Of a DNA stretch of 64,000 nucleotides, positions 50,831 through 60,288 are shown piece by piece (the stretch's first letter is position 1; each line of letters opens with the position of its first letter). The notes beneath the pieces are model-generated. The model searched no databases and had not been told where the DNA came from. It saw only the letters and a program-made list of their open reading frames with translations. This DNA comes from Gemmata massiliana. GTDB lineage: Bacteria > Planctomycetota > Planctomycetia > Gemmatales > Gemmataceae. A program made the translations under genes and the position numbers. The DNA lies in NCBI RefSeq assembly GCF_901538265.1, contig NZ_LR593886.1, positions 9,011,738-9,075,737 on the forward strand. Direction: 5' to 3'.

Positions 50831-51889
50831 CTAAGCGGCCTCGGTTGCCAGATCCCACAACGCGCTGCGAATGTCGCCCAATTGTGGGACGCTGTTGAGT
50901 TCGTAGTTCTGGTTCATACCGATGCCGGGCACGTGCTTGCCCATCAGCGTCCGCGGGCGCACCGAGAGGTCGTAGAAGTGTTCGTCCACGATCCGACGGA
51001 GCAGGTGCTCGCCGAAGTTCGTGACCTCGGTGTCCTCGTTCACGATCAGCACGCGGCCCGTTTTCAGCACGCTCCGGGATATCATACCCCAGTCGTAGGG
51101 GAAGATACTCCGCAGATCGATCACGTCGAACGTGCGATGGTGCGCGGTCGCGAGTTCGTCCGCGGCCTGTACGCACAGTGGTAGCAGGCGCCCGTAGCTG
51201 ATAACGGTGCCGAACGTGCCCTCGCGGACCAGTTCGGCGCTACCGATCTTCACGGTGTGGTCTTCGAGTTCCGGCCAGTTCGGTTCCCACTCGGTGCGGT
51301 CCCCGATCGGCGCGTCGATCATCCGGCTCAGTTCGTCCGCGTCGGCTGGTTCGCCCGGGATGAGTCGCGTGTCGCGGGCGCGGAGCAGCGCCTTGGGGAG
51401 CAAAACGAGGACCGGGTTCGGGTCTTTGATCGCCGCAAGCACGAGGCCGTAAGCGTCCAGTGCGCTGGACGGCATCACGATTTTCCAGCCCGCGAGCCGG
51501 CTCGCCCAGCTCTCGAAGCTGTGCGAGTGGTACAAGCTCCCGCGGATGCCCGCCCCGTTCGGTGTCATCACGACAATGGGCATGTCGTACCCGCCGCCGC
51601 TGGCCCACCGCTGGTTGCCCGCGAGTTTGAACATGTCCAGAACGTTGAAGGCGTAGTCGCAGAACTGGATCTCGCAGACGGGCCGGCCACCGGCGTAGGC
51701 GATGCCCATTGCAGTGCCGATGATGCCGCGCTCGTCGAGCGGAGTGTTCCACGCGGTCTTCAAACCTTGGGTCGCGGTAAACACCCCGCCGAGCGGCGGG
51801 CCGACGTCTTCACCGAACACGTCCGTCACACCGAGGTGTTTCTCGCCGTAGTGCAGTGCCATTCGCACTGCTTGCGCCATGTTCGCCAT
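50831..51889 (-). CDS. 2-oxoacid dehydrogenase E1 component subunit beta
   Basis: 352 residues, with GAGGAG 8 bases upstream of ATG 51889. Conserved features are MANMAQAVRMALHYGEKHLG and FGEDVGPPLGGVFTATQGL, with LDERGIIGTAMGIAYAGGRP and the ThDP-side Glu, QFCDYAFNVLDM, and HSHSFESWASRLAGWKIVMP (the aromatic/His region). It completes the ThDP site with E1-alpha. The transketolase C-terminal domain spans ~220-345 (TVISYGRLLPLCVQAADELA). It lies 166 bp downstream of E1-alpha with an imperfect inverted repeat in the gap, and 58 bp before E2. Confidence 0.94.
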   Translation of the reverse strand: MANMAQAVRMALHYGEKHLGVTDVFGEDVGPPLGGVFTATQGLKTAWNTPLDERGIIGTAMGIAYAGGRPVCEIQFCDYAFNVLDMFKLAGNQRWASGGGYDMPIVVMTPNGAGIRGSLYHSHSFESWASRLAGWKIVMPSSALDAYGLVLAAIKDPNPVLVLLPKALLRARDTRLIPGEPADADELSRMIDAPIGDRTEWEPNWPELEDHTVKIGSAELVREGTFGTVISYGRLLPLCVQAADELATAHHRTFDVIDLRSIFPYDWGMISRSVLKTGRVLIVNEDTEVTNFGEHLLRRIVDEHFYDLSVRPRTLMGKHVPGIGMNQNYELNSVPQLGDIRSALWDLATEAA

Positions 51890-51947
51890 TGATGCTCCTC
51901 GGCGAAGTTACGGACCGTAAAAGCCGTTCACCACGGAGAGCGGGATC

Positions 51948-52031
51948 TCCGATTGCGGATTTGCGGTCGAAGATTGAAGGTCGGGTAATCCCCGAGGGCT
52001 TCCAATCACCAACCGCAAACTCACAATCCGA
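51948..52031. repeat. Imperfect inverted repeat between E1-alpha and E1-beta
   Basis: TCCGATTGCGGATTTGCGGT (51948-51967) resembles the complement of 52012-52031 (16 of 20). It lies in the 166-bp gap inside the operon and could act as a processing or attenuation site. Confidence 0.5.
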
Positions 52032-52055
52032 AATCCTGCCCCTCGTGGTGATGTC

Positions 52056-53186
52056 TTACTTCGCTCCGGGAAGACCGGTGAAATCTTTGGGATAGACCGC
52101 ATCCACCTCGCTCGCGGCGTAGGTGAAGGCGTACACGTCCTCGCGGGTCGGCTCGGCCTCTTTCATCGTCGCGACGACGGCCGCGTCCGCTTCTACCTTC
52201 GCCTCGTCTTTCATCGCGCGAACGCCATTAATGTCGATCGCGCCCGCGTCGATGAGTTTCTGCTCGAATGCGTTCAGCGGATCAATCTCGTTCCAGTTGC
52301 GCTGGGCGCCGCTCGAAGACGAGTGCCCGTGCAACCGGCTCACCATTGCTTCGAGCAGGAACGGCTTGCGCTCGCGCCGGCAATACCGCATCGCGCGGTC
52401 AATGCCGTGCCACGCCGCGATCGGGTCGGTGCCGTCGATCGTTTCGTGGCGCACCCCGTAGGGGACCGCCCGGTCCGCGATCGGCCGGTGCGTGTGAACG
52501 GTATCGAGGTCGGTCGAGATCCCGTACCGGTTATTGGTCACCAGCATCAGCACCGGCAGTTCCATACCGGGCCGCGTGCTCCAGTTGAGGCAAGTCTCGA
52601 AGTCACCTTCCGCGGTACCCGCTTCGCCCCCCACGACGACGCTGATTCCCTCGTTCTCGTGCGGGTTCTTCAGACCGTGGCGCTTCTGAACGAGCGCCGT
52701 GCCGGGCGCCATCGCGAACTGCACCTCGATCACACTCGTTACCGGGACGACGTTCCACTCGGGGATGCTGTAGTGGCCGACGAAGTTGCGCCCGCGGGAG
52801 TGTCGGTCGGTCCACCGCATCGCGAGTTGCCGCGTGTGCTCGATCATGGGCATCCCCATCGCGAGCATGACCCCGGCGCTGCGGTAGTGGAGGTGCAGGT
52901 AGTCGTGAGCGGGCCCCCGGCCCTTGTTGATTTGAAGCCCGAGGCAGACGTTGAAAGCCTCTTCGCCCGGCCCGCCTATCCAGAAGTAGGCCTCCCCGGA
53001 CTTGGACATCTTGATGCTGCGCTCCTCAAGAGCGCGCGTGCGGAGCATCTGGCGAAAGACCGTGAGCGCGACCTCGACCGACATGACGTCGCGACCCGAG
53101 CGGATTGTGGACGGTGCTGCGGTGCGGGTGCCGCGCCGCAGCAGTGCGTCCTCAATATCGGGCGGGCCCTCGTTTGATTCCGGCAT
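52056..53186 (-). CDS. 2-oxoacid dehydrogenase E1 component subunit alpha
   Basis: 376 residues from ATG at 53186; the open frame continues upstream without conserved-looking sequence. Decarboxylates a 2-oxoacid and passes the acyl group to E2 lipoate. Features are VFRQMLRTRALEERSIKMSK, YFWIGGPGEEAFNVCLGLQI, HDYLHLHYRSAGVMLAMGMP, the GD-like ThDP site VVVGGEAGTAEGDFETCLNW and TNNRYGISTDLDTVHTHRP. The GEAGTAEGDF segment differs from the GDG of the gene at 1-802, closer to branched-chain-type E1-alpha. It is the first gene of the E1-alpha/E1-beta/E2/GT87 run. No E3 gene is in the window. Confidence 0.93.
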   Translation of the reverse strand: MPESNEGPPDIEDALLRRGTRTAAPSTIRSGRDVMSVEVALTVFRQMLRTRALEERSIKMSKSGEAYFWIGGPGEEAFNVCLGLQINKGRGPAHDYLHLHYRSAGVMLAMGMPMIEHTRQLAMRWTDRHSRGRNFVGHYSIPEWNVVPVTSVIEVQFAMAPGTALVQKRHGLKNPHENEGISVVVGGEAGTAEGDFETCLNWSTRPGMELPVLMLVTNNRYGISTDLDTVHTHRPIADRAVPYGVRHETIDGTDPIAAWHGIDRAMRYCRRERKPFLLEAMVSRLHGHSSSSGAQRNWNEIDPLNAFEQKLIDAGAIDINGVRAMKDEAKVEADAAVVATMKEAEPTREDVYAFTYAASEVDAVYPKDFTGLPGAK

Positions 53187-53847
53187 GTGGAATACTCCCG
53201 GCAGAGGTCGGTTTTGGAGAGGAGGGACCGACCAGGGTCCGAAAACGACAGTGATCCGGGCCTTCGTTGATATTAAGTGCTTCGGCGAGGCTTGTTGGGG
53301 GAACGCCCACAGCAGGAATCGAGCCGAAACGCAAAATACCAAATATCAAGCACCAAACACAACGCTGAAGAAATCCTAGACGACGGGCGCGTCGCGCGAT
53401 TCGGCAAACTGTGCGGAATGCACGAGCAGGGCCGCACTGTTGCGAAATCGAAACGCGCCCCGCTAACTGTCTATCGACATTATACACCTCGGGCTGCTGC
53501 GCCGTCGGGCAGATTGCAGTTTCCGAACGTGGCTGATAGGAGATAAAAACCGCCCGCCACGTACAAGAGCAACTGGAACCGAGACCTTCCGATGTCAGCA
53601 CCGAGTACACGGGCGGGTCGCGAAATGTGTTGAAAACCGCGCTAAGATCCCGCCCGTGAACATGATCGGTACAAACTCTAACGCGCACGCACCAACAACT
53701 TGCACTGCCGATGCCCGCCGAGAAACAACTTCGGGTAGAGCGTGCGCCGGACGGTTTACGAACTGCCCGGCAGCGGCCCCTAACTCTGGCACTCAGTAAT
53801 CAGCGTGCGCCGCGAATGAACTCGGCACGCGCGTTTTTCTCCTACTC
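53187..53847. other. 661-bp intergenic region, no gene seen
   Basis: Both ends are 5' (E1-alpha, -) and 3' (PVC cytochrome, -). Around 53330-53375 there is an A-rich run of ATACCAAATATCAAGCACCA words. Frames here have no conserved-looking protein. It likely holds the E1-alpha promoter. Confidence 0.45.
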
Positions 53848-56800
53848 TCACTTCATCGGCGGGTCTTTCGCCTTCTGGTCGAGCAAGTACGCGATGATGT
53901 GATAGAAGTCGACTTCGGGAATCACGTCACTGAAGTTTGCGGGCATTGCGGAAAGCAACGTTTCGCGGTTCAGCGTAATCTCTTTGAGCGGGATGCGTTT
54001 TTCCTTGCCCTCCAGGTCCGCGACCACCAATACTTCGCCCTCCACTCGAAGCATCAGCGCGGTGATGGTGCGGTCGTCACTCGTGGTGATCGACCGCGCG
54101 CGGAACGCCTGATCGACGTTCCGGTTCGGGTCAAGCACGTCTTCGAGCAGGCGCTCCACCCCTCGAACGCCGATACCATCGAGTTGCGGGGCGATCTTCC
54201 CGCCCTGGTCGCCGATCTTGTGGCACGCGGCACAGTGCTTCGCGAACAGTTTCGCGCCTTCAACCTTATCGGCCTTAGCGGACGCGAACCCGGTCGCGCG
54301 CTTCTTGATGAGTTCCGCGAGCCGCTGGTCCGCGGGCGGAAGCCCCTTCGTTAAATCCGCGACCTGCTTCTCCCAGTTCGGCACGCCAGACGCTTTCAGC
54401 CGTTCGACCACGGCCTTTTCCTGGAGCAACCGCTGCGCCGCTTGCCCCTGTTTGACCGCGGTAAGAAGAACGTCCGCGCCGCCTTTTGTGCCCGCAAGGT
54501 TTAGAGCGATCTGCACCGCGATCCGATACGGCACGCTTTTCATCCCGTCACGGGCTTCGACTTGCGCCCCAGGAACGTTTGACGCAGCGAAGGCGATCAG
54601 GAACCCCGCCCGCACAGACTCGGGAGTGCTCGGTTCCGCCAGTTGCTTTCGCACCGCATTAATACTCTCCGCCGGCGCGTACCGGAGCAGCACTTCCGCC
54701 GCCCCGATGCGGATCTCGTCCGACACCTTCGAGCTGGCCACCGCGGACGCGAGGGCCGTCACGGATTGAGGTGTTAATTTCGGTCCATTCGCTCCGCGCT
54801 CAGCAACGGTGGGAAGTGCGTTAAGCACTCGCAGCCCCCAGACCGCGCGGATAATACCCGCGGGAGGGAGGCCCCCCGCAAAATCGCTCGCGTGAATCGC
54901 GTTCTGCGAGTGCTCCAATAGGTGTTTCGTCGCATCGGCGCTGAGCGTCGCCCCACGAGCCTGCACCCCCCTAAACGCGGCAACAACCGCGTCCGCGTTC
55001 GGTGGCGACGACAGTGATTTGAACAGAGTCTCTTCGTCCTCAGCGCCGCCGTAACGGGCGACGTGTTCGGCCGCGGGCGGCAACCGGTCCGCAGACAGCT
55101 TGCGCGTGCTGATCTGAGACAGGAGATACTTGGCCGCGTCGCGGTTGGTGATCGCGAGGGCCATGTCCGCGTAAACGGCCTTGTACTCTGTCGGCCACCC
55201 CTTCGGGTCGTCGCGGAGGCAGTTCCGCAGCGCGATCCGGGCCGCCTGCCTTAACAGCAGATCGTCCACCGGGCACTTCCGCAGCACCTCGACGAGCGGC
55301 TCCACGAACTCCGCGTGCGGGTGCAGGGCCACTGTTTCGACCGCGGCCCGCGTTTGGTGAGCCGAGTCGGACGATTTGAGAGCTTCGAGCAGGATCGCAC
55401 GCTCGTCCTTGTCCCACTTCGGGCGGCTCGAAAGCGCGCGAATCAGGTGCCCGGTCTGTTGATCGGGTTTAACCCCCGCGTCCTTGTGAATTGCCGACAG
55501 CAATTCGTAATCTTTTGCCGCCAGCGCTTGCGGGCGTGCCTCGGCGATGAACGCGCTCCAACCGATCGCCGACGCAGCGAGGTCCGGGTTCTTGGCCAGT
55601 TTGTCGCCGGGGACGCCCACCTTCAGATTCCCCTCGGCCGCGCGGCGCCGGAGCTGGTGCCCCGCGAAGAAGCGCACCGCCAGGTTCGGGTGGAACAGGT
55701 CGTCCACCAATTCCGTATCCGTCGCGGCCGTGAAATCGGCACGGTGGAACTTCGGCGCGGGCGCCTTCTTGTCCTTACCGGTCCACACGATGCGCCAGAT
55801 GCGCGCGCGGTCCTTGTCGCGGCGCGGGTCTTTGAGATCCACTTCGTAGTGACCGATGATCTTGTTGTAAAAGTCCGCCACGTACAGTGCGCCGTCCGTG
55901 CCGAGCTTGATGTCCACCGGACGGAACCACCGGTCCGTACTCGTCAGGAAGTCGGGTTGCTCGATCGCGACGGGGGTCGATCCCTTCCACACGATCTTGT
56001 CGGAGCTGATACAGTTGCTGACCACGTCCCCGAGGAGCATGGTGCCCTTGTACTCCGCCGGGAACTGGTTCGCATCGTACCACACCAGCCCGCACAGCCC
56101 GGTGCTCTTGTGCGGGTGCGCGGTGACGTGCGGGGTGAACCCTAGCCCGTCGTGCGGTTTGCCGAAACTCTCGTAGTACGCGCCCGGAACGAGTTGCGTG
56201 ATCGGCTTCGAGTGGCAGTCGGCCGTGTAGAGGTTGAACCACGGGTCGACCGCGATCCCGAACGGGTTCACTTGCCCGCGGGTCCAGACCTCGAGCCGCG
56301 AACCGTCCGGTCGGAACCGGAACGTGTTCCCGGAGTTCATTTTCACCTCGTGCCCGTCCTTCCCTCGCACCGTGCTGTCGTTCGCGAATCCGTGGCAAGA
56401 GTAGATCCACCCGTCCGGCATGAGCGTGTACGAGTTGTACATCCCGTGCGTGTCGCGGGAGCCGAACCCGCTGAACAGCACCTCCATCTTGTCGCCCTTA
56501 CCGTCGCCGTCGGTGTCCGTGTACTTGCGGATCTCACCGACGCTCGACACGATACAGCTCTTGCAGTCCGGGAGCGGCAGGATCCCGATGGGAATGTTCA
56601 GGTCGTCCGCGAAGACCTGGACCTTCCCGGCCTTGCCGGTCTTCGGGTCGAAATCAGAGAGGACGAATAGCTTGTCGGTGGGCTTGCCCTGGGTCGCGAA
56701 CGGGTAGTGGTACGAGGTCGTCACCCACATCCGGCCCTTCGCGTCGAAGGCCATCTGCATCGGCTTCTGAATATCGGGTTCACTGGCAACGAGTTGCACA

Positions 56801-56958
56801 TCGAACCCGGCGGGCACGGTGAACGCCTTCCGCTCGTCCGCGGGTGTGAGAGCGTCGGTGGGGGCCATCAGGTGGGGTGGCAGGTCCGGAGGCTTTGGCT
56901 GCGCGAGAGCCGGCAGCGCGAGTACGAATAACGAGGCCACTGAGAGAGGGAACCGCAT
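53848..56958 (-). CDS. PVC-type membrane-bound dehydrogenase with HEAT repeats and cytochrome c
   Basis: 1036 residues with signal peptide (FPLSVASLFVLALPALAQPK). The N-terminal ~400 residues form a six-bladed sorbosone/glucose-dehydrogenase-like propeller (FTVPAGFDVQLVASEPDIQK, NPFGIAVDPWFNLYTADCHS, DIKLGTDGALYVADFYNKII). The middle (~430-870) is helical and HEAT-like. The C-terminal ~130 residues are a heme domain with CAACH in AKHCAACHKIGDQGGKIAPQ, then SITTSDDRTITALMLRVEGE. This architecture is a planctomycete hallmark (TIGR02604/TIGR02603) and is thought to oxidise a sugar or alcohol and pass electrons to the heme. It is alone, divergent from hcp. Confidence 0.94.
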   Translation of the reverse strand: MRFPLSVASLFVLALPALAQPKPPDLPPHLMAPTDALTPADERKAFTVPAGFDVQLVASEPDIQKPMQMAFDAKGRMWVTTSYHYPFATQGKPTDKLFVLSDFDPKTGKAGKVQVFADDLNIPIGILPLPDCKSCIVSSVGEIRKYTDTDGDGKGDKMEVLFSGFGSRDTHGMYNSYTLMPDGWIYSCHGFANDSTVRGKDGHEVKMNSGNTFRFRPDGSRLEVWTRGQVNPFGIAVDPWFNLYTADCHSKPITQLVPGAYYESFGKPHDGLGFTPHVTAHPHKSTGLCGLVWYDANQFPAEYKGTMLLGDVVSNCISSDKIVWKGSTPVAIEQPDFLTSTDRWFRPVDIKLGTDGALYVADFYNKIIGHYEVDLKDPRRDKDRARIWRIVWTGKDKKAPAPKFHRADFTAATDTELVDDLFHPNLAVRFFAGHQLRRRAAEGNLKVGVPGDKLAKNPDLAASAIGWSAFIAEARPQALAAKDYELLSAIHKDAGVKPDQQTGHLIRALSSRPKWDKDERAILLEALKSSDSAHQTRAAVETVALHPHAEFVEPLVEVLRKCPVDDLLLRQAARIALRNCLRDDPKGWPTEYKAVYADMALAITNRDAAKYLLSQISTRKLSADRLPPAAEHVARYGGAEDEETLFKSLSSPPNADAVVAAFRGVQARGATLSADATKHLLEHSQNAIHASDFAGGLPPAGIIRAVWGLRVLNALPTVAERGANGPKLTPQSVTALASAVASSKVSDEIRIGAAEVLLRYAPAESINAVRKQLAEPSTPESVRAGFLIAFAASNVPGAQVEARDGMKSVPYRIAVQIALNLAGTKGGADVLLTAVKQGQAAQRLLQEKAVVERLKASGVPNWEKQVADLTKGLPPADQRLAELIKKRATGFASAKADKVEGAKLFAKHCAACHKIGDQGGKIAPQLDGIGVRGVERLLEDVLDPNRNVDQAFRARSITTSDDRTITALMLRVEGEVLVVADLEGKEKRIPLKEITLNRETLLSAMPANFSDVIPEVDFYHIIAYLLDQKAKDPPMK

Positions 56959-57287
56959 AACGTCGGGTCTCCGCGAAAAGTGCCAGACGGAAGACCCAGA
57001 TTAGACCACCTCGTGTCTCGGAACAAAAGCCCTTCCTGCACAGTTCCAACACAGTGCGACGAAATGGGAGAGTGGGTAATTTCGACCTCCGAACTCGGAA
57101 CTGTTGAAACCGGGAACTTGAAGCCTCACGGAGCGAATTGTGATTTTCGGACCGGCAGAAAAAATCAGTGATAGGATCACGCGGGCCGGGCCGTAACTTA
57201 GGCATCCAACGCGGGCCACGAGTCAACGGCCCGAAAAAACAAACGGTTCGAGTCCGGGGTACTTCACCCCACAACTAGGAGAAAGTC
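56959..57287. other. 329-bp intergenic region between divergent genes
   Basis: Holds the upstream regions of the PVC cytochrome (-) and hcp (+). AGGAG at 57277-57281 is the hcp ribosome site. No gene or repeat is evident. Confidence 0.45.
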
Positions 57288-57764
57288 ATGCCGGTTTACG
57301 TCAAGTACGGGAAGATTGTCGGTAACGTGACCGAAGCGAATCACAAGGACTGGGTGGAAGTGAACAGCTTCCAGTGGGGCGTGGGACGCGGGATCGGGTC
57401 ACCGGTCGGGAAGTCCGCGAACCGCGAGGCTTCGGCCCCCTCGGTCAGCGAGATCGTGGTCACCAAGGAAATGGACAAGTCCAGTTTCGCCTGGCTCCAA
57501 GAGGCTCTCACCGGCAAAGGCGTGGAATGCACCATCCACTTCTGCTCAACCGACGGTAAGAACCTCCGTATGTACGCGGAATACAAACTGACCAACTGTA
57601 TGGTGAGCGGGTGCTCGGTGTCGAGTGGCGGCGACCGACCGACCGAGAGCCTCTCAATCAACTTCACCAAGATCGAGTACGCATTCAAGGAATACGGTCA
57701 GGATAACTCGGTGACCGACAGCCCGCGCGTGTCCTACGACTTGGCGACCGCGGCCGCCGCGTAA
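57288..57764 (+). CDS. hcp: Type VI secretion Hcp-family tube protein
   Basis: 158 residues, with AGGAG 6 bases before the ATG. Hcp hexamers stack into the tube expelled by type VI systems. Family features are VKYGKIVGNVTEANHKDWVE, FQWGVGRGIGSPVGKSANRE, VTKEMDKSSFAWLQEALTG, and a beta-rich end (YAEYKLTNCMVSGCSVSSGG, SLSINFTKIEYAF). Length is typical. It belongs with vgrG 179 bp downstream, though a long hairpin separates them. No sheath (TssB/C), baseplate or membrane genes are in view, so the rest of the system lies elsewhere or is shared. Confidence 0.92.
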   Translation: MPVYVKYGKIVGNVTEANHKDWVEVNSFQWGVGRGIGSPVGKSANREASAPSVSEIVVTKEMDKSSFAWLQEALTGKGVECTIHFCSTDGKNLRMYAEYKLTNCMVSGCSVSSGGDRPTESLSINFTKIEYAFKEYGQDNSVTDSPRVSYDLATAAAA

Positions 57765-57783
57765 CTCGCCGGTGCCAAGTCAA

Positions 57784-57866
57784 AAGTCAGGAAGGTCGAA
57801 AGTCGTAAAGTCGAAGATACCAACCACATTGGTCTTCGACTTTACGACTTTCGACCTTCCTGACTT
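57784..57866 (+). promoter_or_regulatory. Perfect 34-bp inverted repeat between hcp and vgrG
   Basis: 57784-57817 (starting AAGTCAGGAAGGTCGAAAGT) is fully complementary to 57833-57866. The 15-base loop can pair further (ACCAA/TTGGT). The arm is itself built from the word GTCGWAA repeated. It would form a very stable RNA hairpin 19 bp after the hcp stop and 77 bp before vgrG, so it may protect hcp mRNA and lower vgrG output. Confidence 0.9.
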
Positions 57867-57943
57867 CAATCACTCGGCCACGCGGCACGCGGTGCTCTCG
57901 ACTTTGCGACTTGTGATTCCGAAAGACTGGGACGCGGAACGAC

Positions 57944-60133
57944 ATGCCTCTCACACAGAAGCGCCGGCTCGTCACGCTCACGACCCCGCTCGGGGCCGAC
58001 ACATTCATCGTCACCGGGTTCCGCGGGCGCGAGCGCGTCTCCGCGCCATTCGAGTTCACGCTCGACCTGGTTTCGGAAAACCTGACGGTCGCGGCGGCCG
58101 ATCTGGTCGGTAAGGCGGTCGGATGGACCATCAATATGCCCGACGACTCCCCGCGCCCGTTCCACGGGTTCGTGCGGAAACTGGTCACGGGCGAAACCGC
58201 GGACCGCGGCTTGCGCCGGTACCGCGCCGAAGTGGTCCCCTGGTTGTGGTTTCTCACGCGCACCACGGACTGCCGCATCTTCCAGAACATGACCGTGGAC
58301 GCGATCATCACGAGCACCTTCGACCGGCTCGGGCTCACCGACTACAAGAAGAACCTCCAGGGGACGTACCCGACACGCGAGTACTGCGTGCAGTACCGCG
58401 AGACCGCGTTCGCGTTCGTGTCGCGGCTCATGGAAGAGTACGGAATCTACTACTTCTTCGAGTTCAAAGAGGGCCAGCACACGCTCGTCCTGGCCGACTC
58501 GAACGCGGCCGCGTTCGACTGCGCCCCGCACGGCACCGTCGAGTACCGCCCGGACATGCCGGGCGCGGAGAGCATATCGAGTTGGGACCGGCGGTTCGCG
58601 TTCCGCTCGGGGAAAATCACCCATACCGATTACAACTTCGAGACGCCGGACACGAACCTGCTGAAGGACGTGGACACCAACCTTTCGCTCACCGGCATCG
58701 GCAAGTTCGAGCTATTCGACTATCCGGGCGGGTACCCGGTCGCGGGCGACGGCACCACGCTCGCGAAGTCGCGCATGGAGGAAGTGGAGGCCGGGTACGA
58801 CACCGCGACCGGTTCGAGCCGGTGCTCGTCTTTTACTCCCGGGGGTAAGTTCACTCTGGAGAAGCACCCGTCCGACAACGGCAGCTATGTGTTCCTTGAG
58901 GTGGAGCACAACGCGAGCGAGGACTGGGCCGGGGGCGGTCCTGGCATGGCCGATTACTCCAACACGTTCGTCGCTATACCTACGGCCCGGCCGTTCCGCC
59001 CCGCGCCGACGACCCCGCGCCCCCGGATCTCCGGGGCACAGACGGCCGTGGTCGTCGGCATGAGCGGAGAGGAGATTTACACCGACAAATACGGTCGCGT
59101 GAAGGTGCAATTCTTCTGGGATCGGCTCGGCAAGAAGGACGAAAACAGTTCGTGCTGGATCCGCGTGTCCGAGATGTGGGCGGGCAAACAGTGGGGCATG
59201 GTCTTCACGCCCCGGATCGGCCAGGAGGTGGTGGTCGAGTTCCTGGAGGGCGACCCGGACCGCCCGCTCATCACGGGCCGCGTGTACAACGCCGAACTGA
59301 TGCCGCCCTACGCGCTGCCCTCCAACATGACCCAGAGCGGTTTGAAAACGCGCTCCAGCAAGGGGGGCGGGACCGAGGACTTCAACGAACTGCGGTTCGA
59401 GGACTTGAAGGGCAAGGAGGACATTTACTTCCACGCCCAGAAGGATTTCCACCGGTTCGTGGAGAACGACGACGACCTGAAGGTCGAGAACGACCAGTTC
59501 ATTCAGATCAAGAACAATCGCACGCTCACGGTGCAAAAGGGCTACGAAAAGATCACCATCGAAGAGGGCAACCGCGACCGAACAGTCTCGAAGGGCAACG
59601 ACGCACTGACCGTGAGTAAGGGTAACCGTAGCGTCACGGTGTCCGAGGGCAACGAATCATTAACCGTGAGCAAGGGCACGCGCACTGTCGACGTGAAATC
59701 CGACTACACCGTGACCGTACAGGAGGGTAACCGCAGCATCACGGTCTCGAAGGGCAACGACACGCACACCATTACGAAGGGCAACCGTGTGGTGGGCGTC
59801 GACGCGGGCAACGACACTCTGACCGTCGCCCAGGGCAATATCGGTATCAAGGCGACCGCGGGCAGCATCGAGATCCAAGCCGGAACGTCGATCACGCTGA
59901 AGGTGGGCGCGAACAAGATCGTCATCGATTCGAGCGGGGTCTTGATCGATGCCGCAAAAGTGACGCTCAAAGCTTCCGCGGGTTCGGTGGAGGTCGCCCC
60001 GGCCGGCGTGACCGTGAAGGCACCGAACGTGAACCTGAAGGGCGACGCTCAAGTGAAGGTGGAAGGTCCAATGGTGGCGGTCGAAGGCGCGGGGGTGACG
60101 ACCGTGAAGGGCGGCATCGTGCAGATCAACTGA
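57944..60133 (+). CDS. vgrG: Type VI secretion spike protein VgrG
   Basis: 729 residues. The N-terminal ~380 residues match the gp27-like (phage GPD) ring: VTGFRGRERVSAPFEFTLDL, YRETAFAFVSRLMEEYGIYY and FFEFKEGQHTLVLADS. An OB-fold gp5-like domain follows with EEIYTDKYGRVKVQFFWDRL and IGQEVVVEFLEGDPDRPLIT. The C-terminal part is a long needle: ~540-630 are about ten 9-residue units (GNDALTVSKG, GNRSVTVSEG), then a beta-helix tail with VEVAPAGVTVKAPNVNLKG. No effector domain or PAAR gene is attached. VgrG trimers tip the Hcp tube. It is the only spike gene seen here. Confidence 0.95.
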   Translation: MPLTQKRRLVTLTTPLGADTFIVTGFRGRERVSAPFEFTLDLVSENLTVAAADLVGKAVGWTINMPDDSPRPFHGFVRKLVTGETADRGLRRYRAEVVPWLWFLTRTTDCRIFQNMTVDAIITSTFDRLGLTDYKKNLQGTYPTREYCVQYRETAFAFVSRLMEEYGIYYFFEFKEGQHTLVLADSNAAAFDCAPHGTVEYRPDMPGAESISSWDRRFAFRSGKITHTDYNFETPDTNLLKDVDTNLSLTGIGKFELFDYPGGYPVAGDGTTLAKSRMEEVEAGYDTATGSSRCSSFTPGGKFTLEKHPSDNGSYVFLEVEHNASEDWAGGGPGMADYSNTFVAIPTARPFRPAPTTPRPRISGAQTAVVVGMSGEEIYTDKYGRVKVQFFWDRLGKKDENSSCWIRVSEMWAGKQWGMVFTPRIGQEVVVEFLEGDPDRPLITGRVYNAELMPPYALPSNMTQSGLKTRSSKGGGTEDFNELRFEDLKGKEDIYFHAQKDFHRFVENDDDLKVENDQFIQIKNNRTLTVQKGYEKITIEEGNRDRTVSKGNDALTVSKGNRSVTVSEGNESLTVSKGTRTVDVKSDYTVTVQEGNRSITVSKGNDTHTITKGNRVVGVDAGNDTLTVAQGNIGIKATAGSIEIQAGTSITLKVGANKIVIDSSGVLIDAAKVTLKASAGSVEVAPAGVTVKAPNVNLKGDAQVKVEGPMVAVEGAGVTTVKGGIVQIN
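59563..59840 (+). repeat. 27-bp repeats in vgrG coding 9-residue needle units
   Basis: Roughly ten units of GN-x3-TVSKG type, such as GNDALTVSKG, GNRSVTVSEG, GNRSITVSKG and GNDTLTVAQG. The copies are diverged at the DNA level. Confidence 0.8.
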
Positions 60134-60288
60134 TTTCCCCGCCCGCAACCGGTGTATCCCAGCGAGCGATTTCTGTCCGGTACGACGGATAGCCCTCTGG
60201 GGAGATAACGGACGCGGCGCGTCTTCATCCGAGGGCGCGATTGCGGCCCGCAAGAAGGGCTTGCTCGTCGGCGCTTTGTGTGGGCCGC

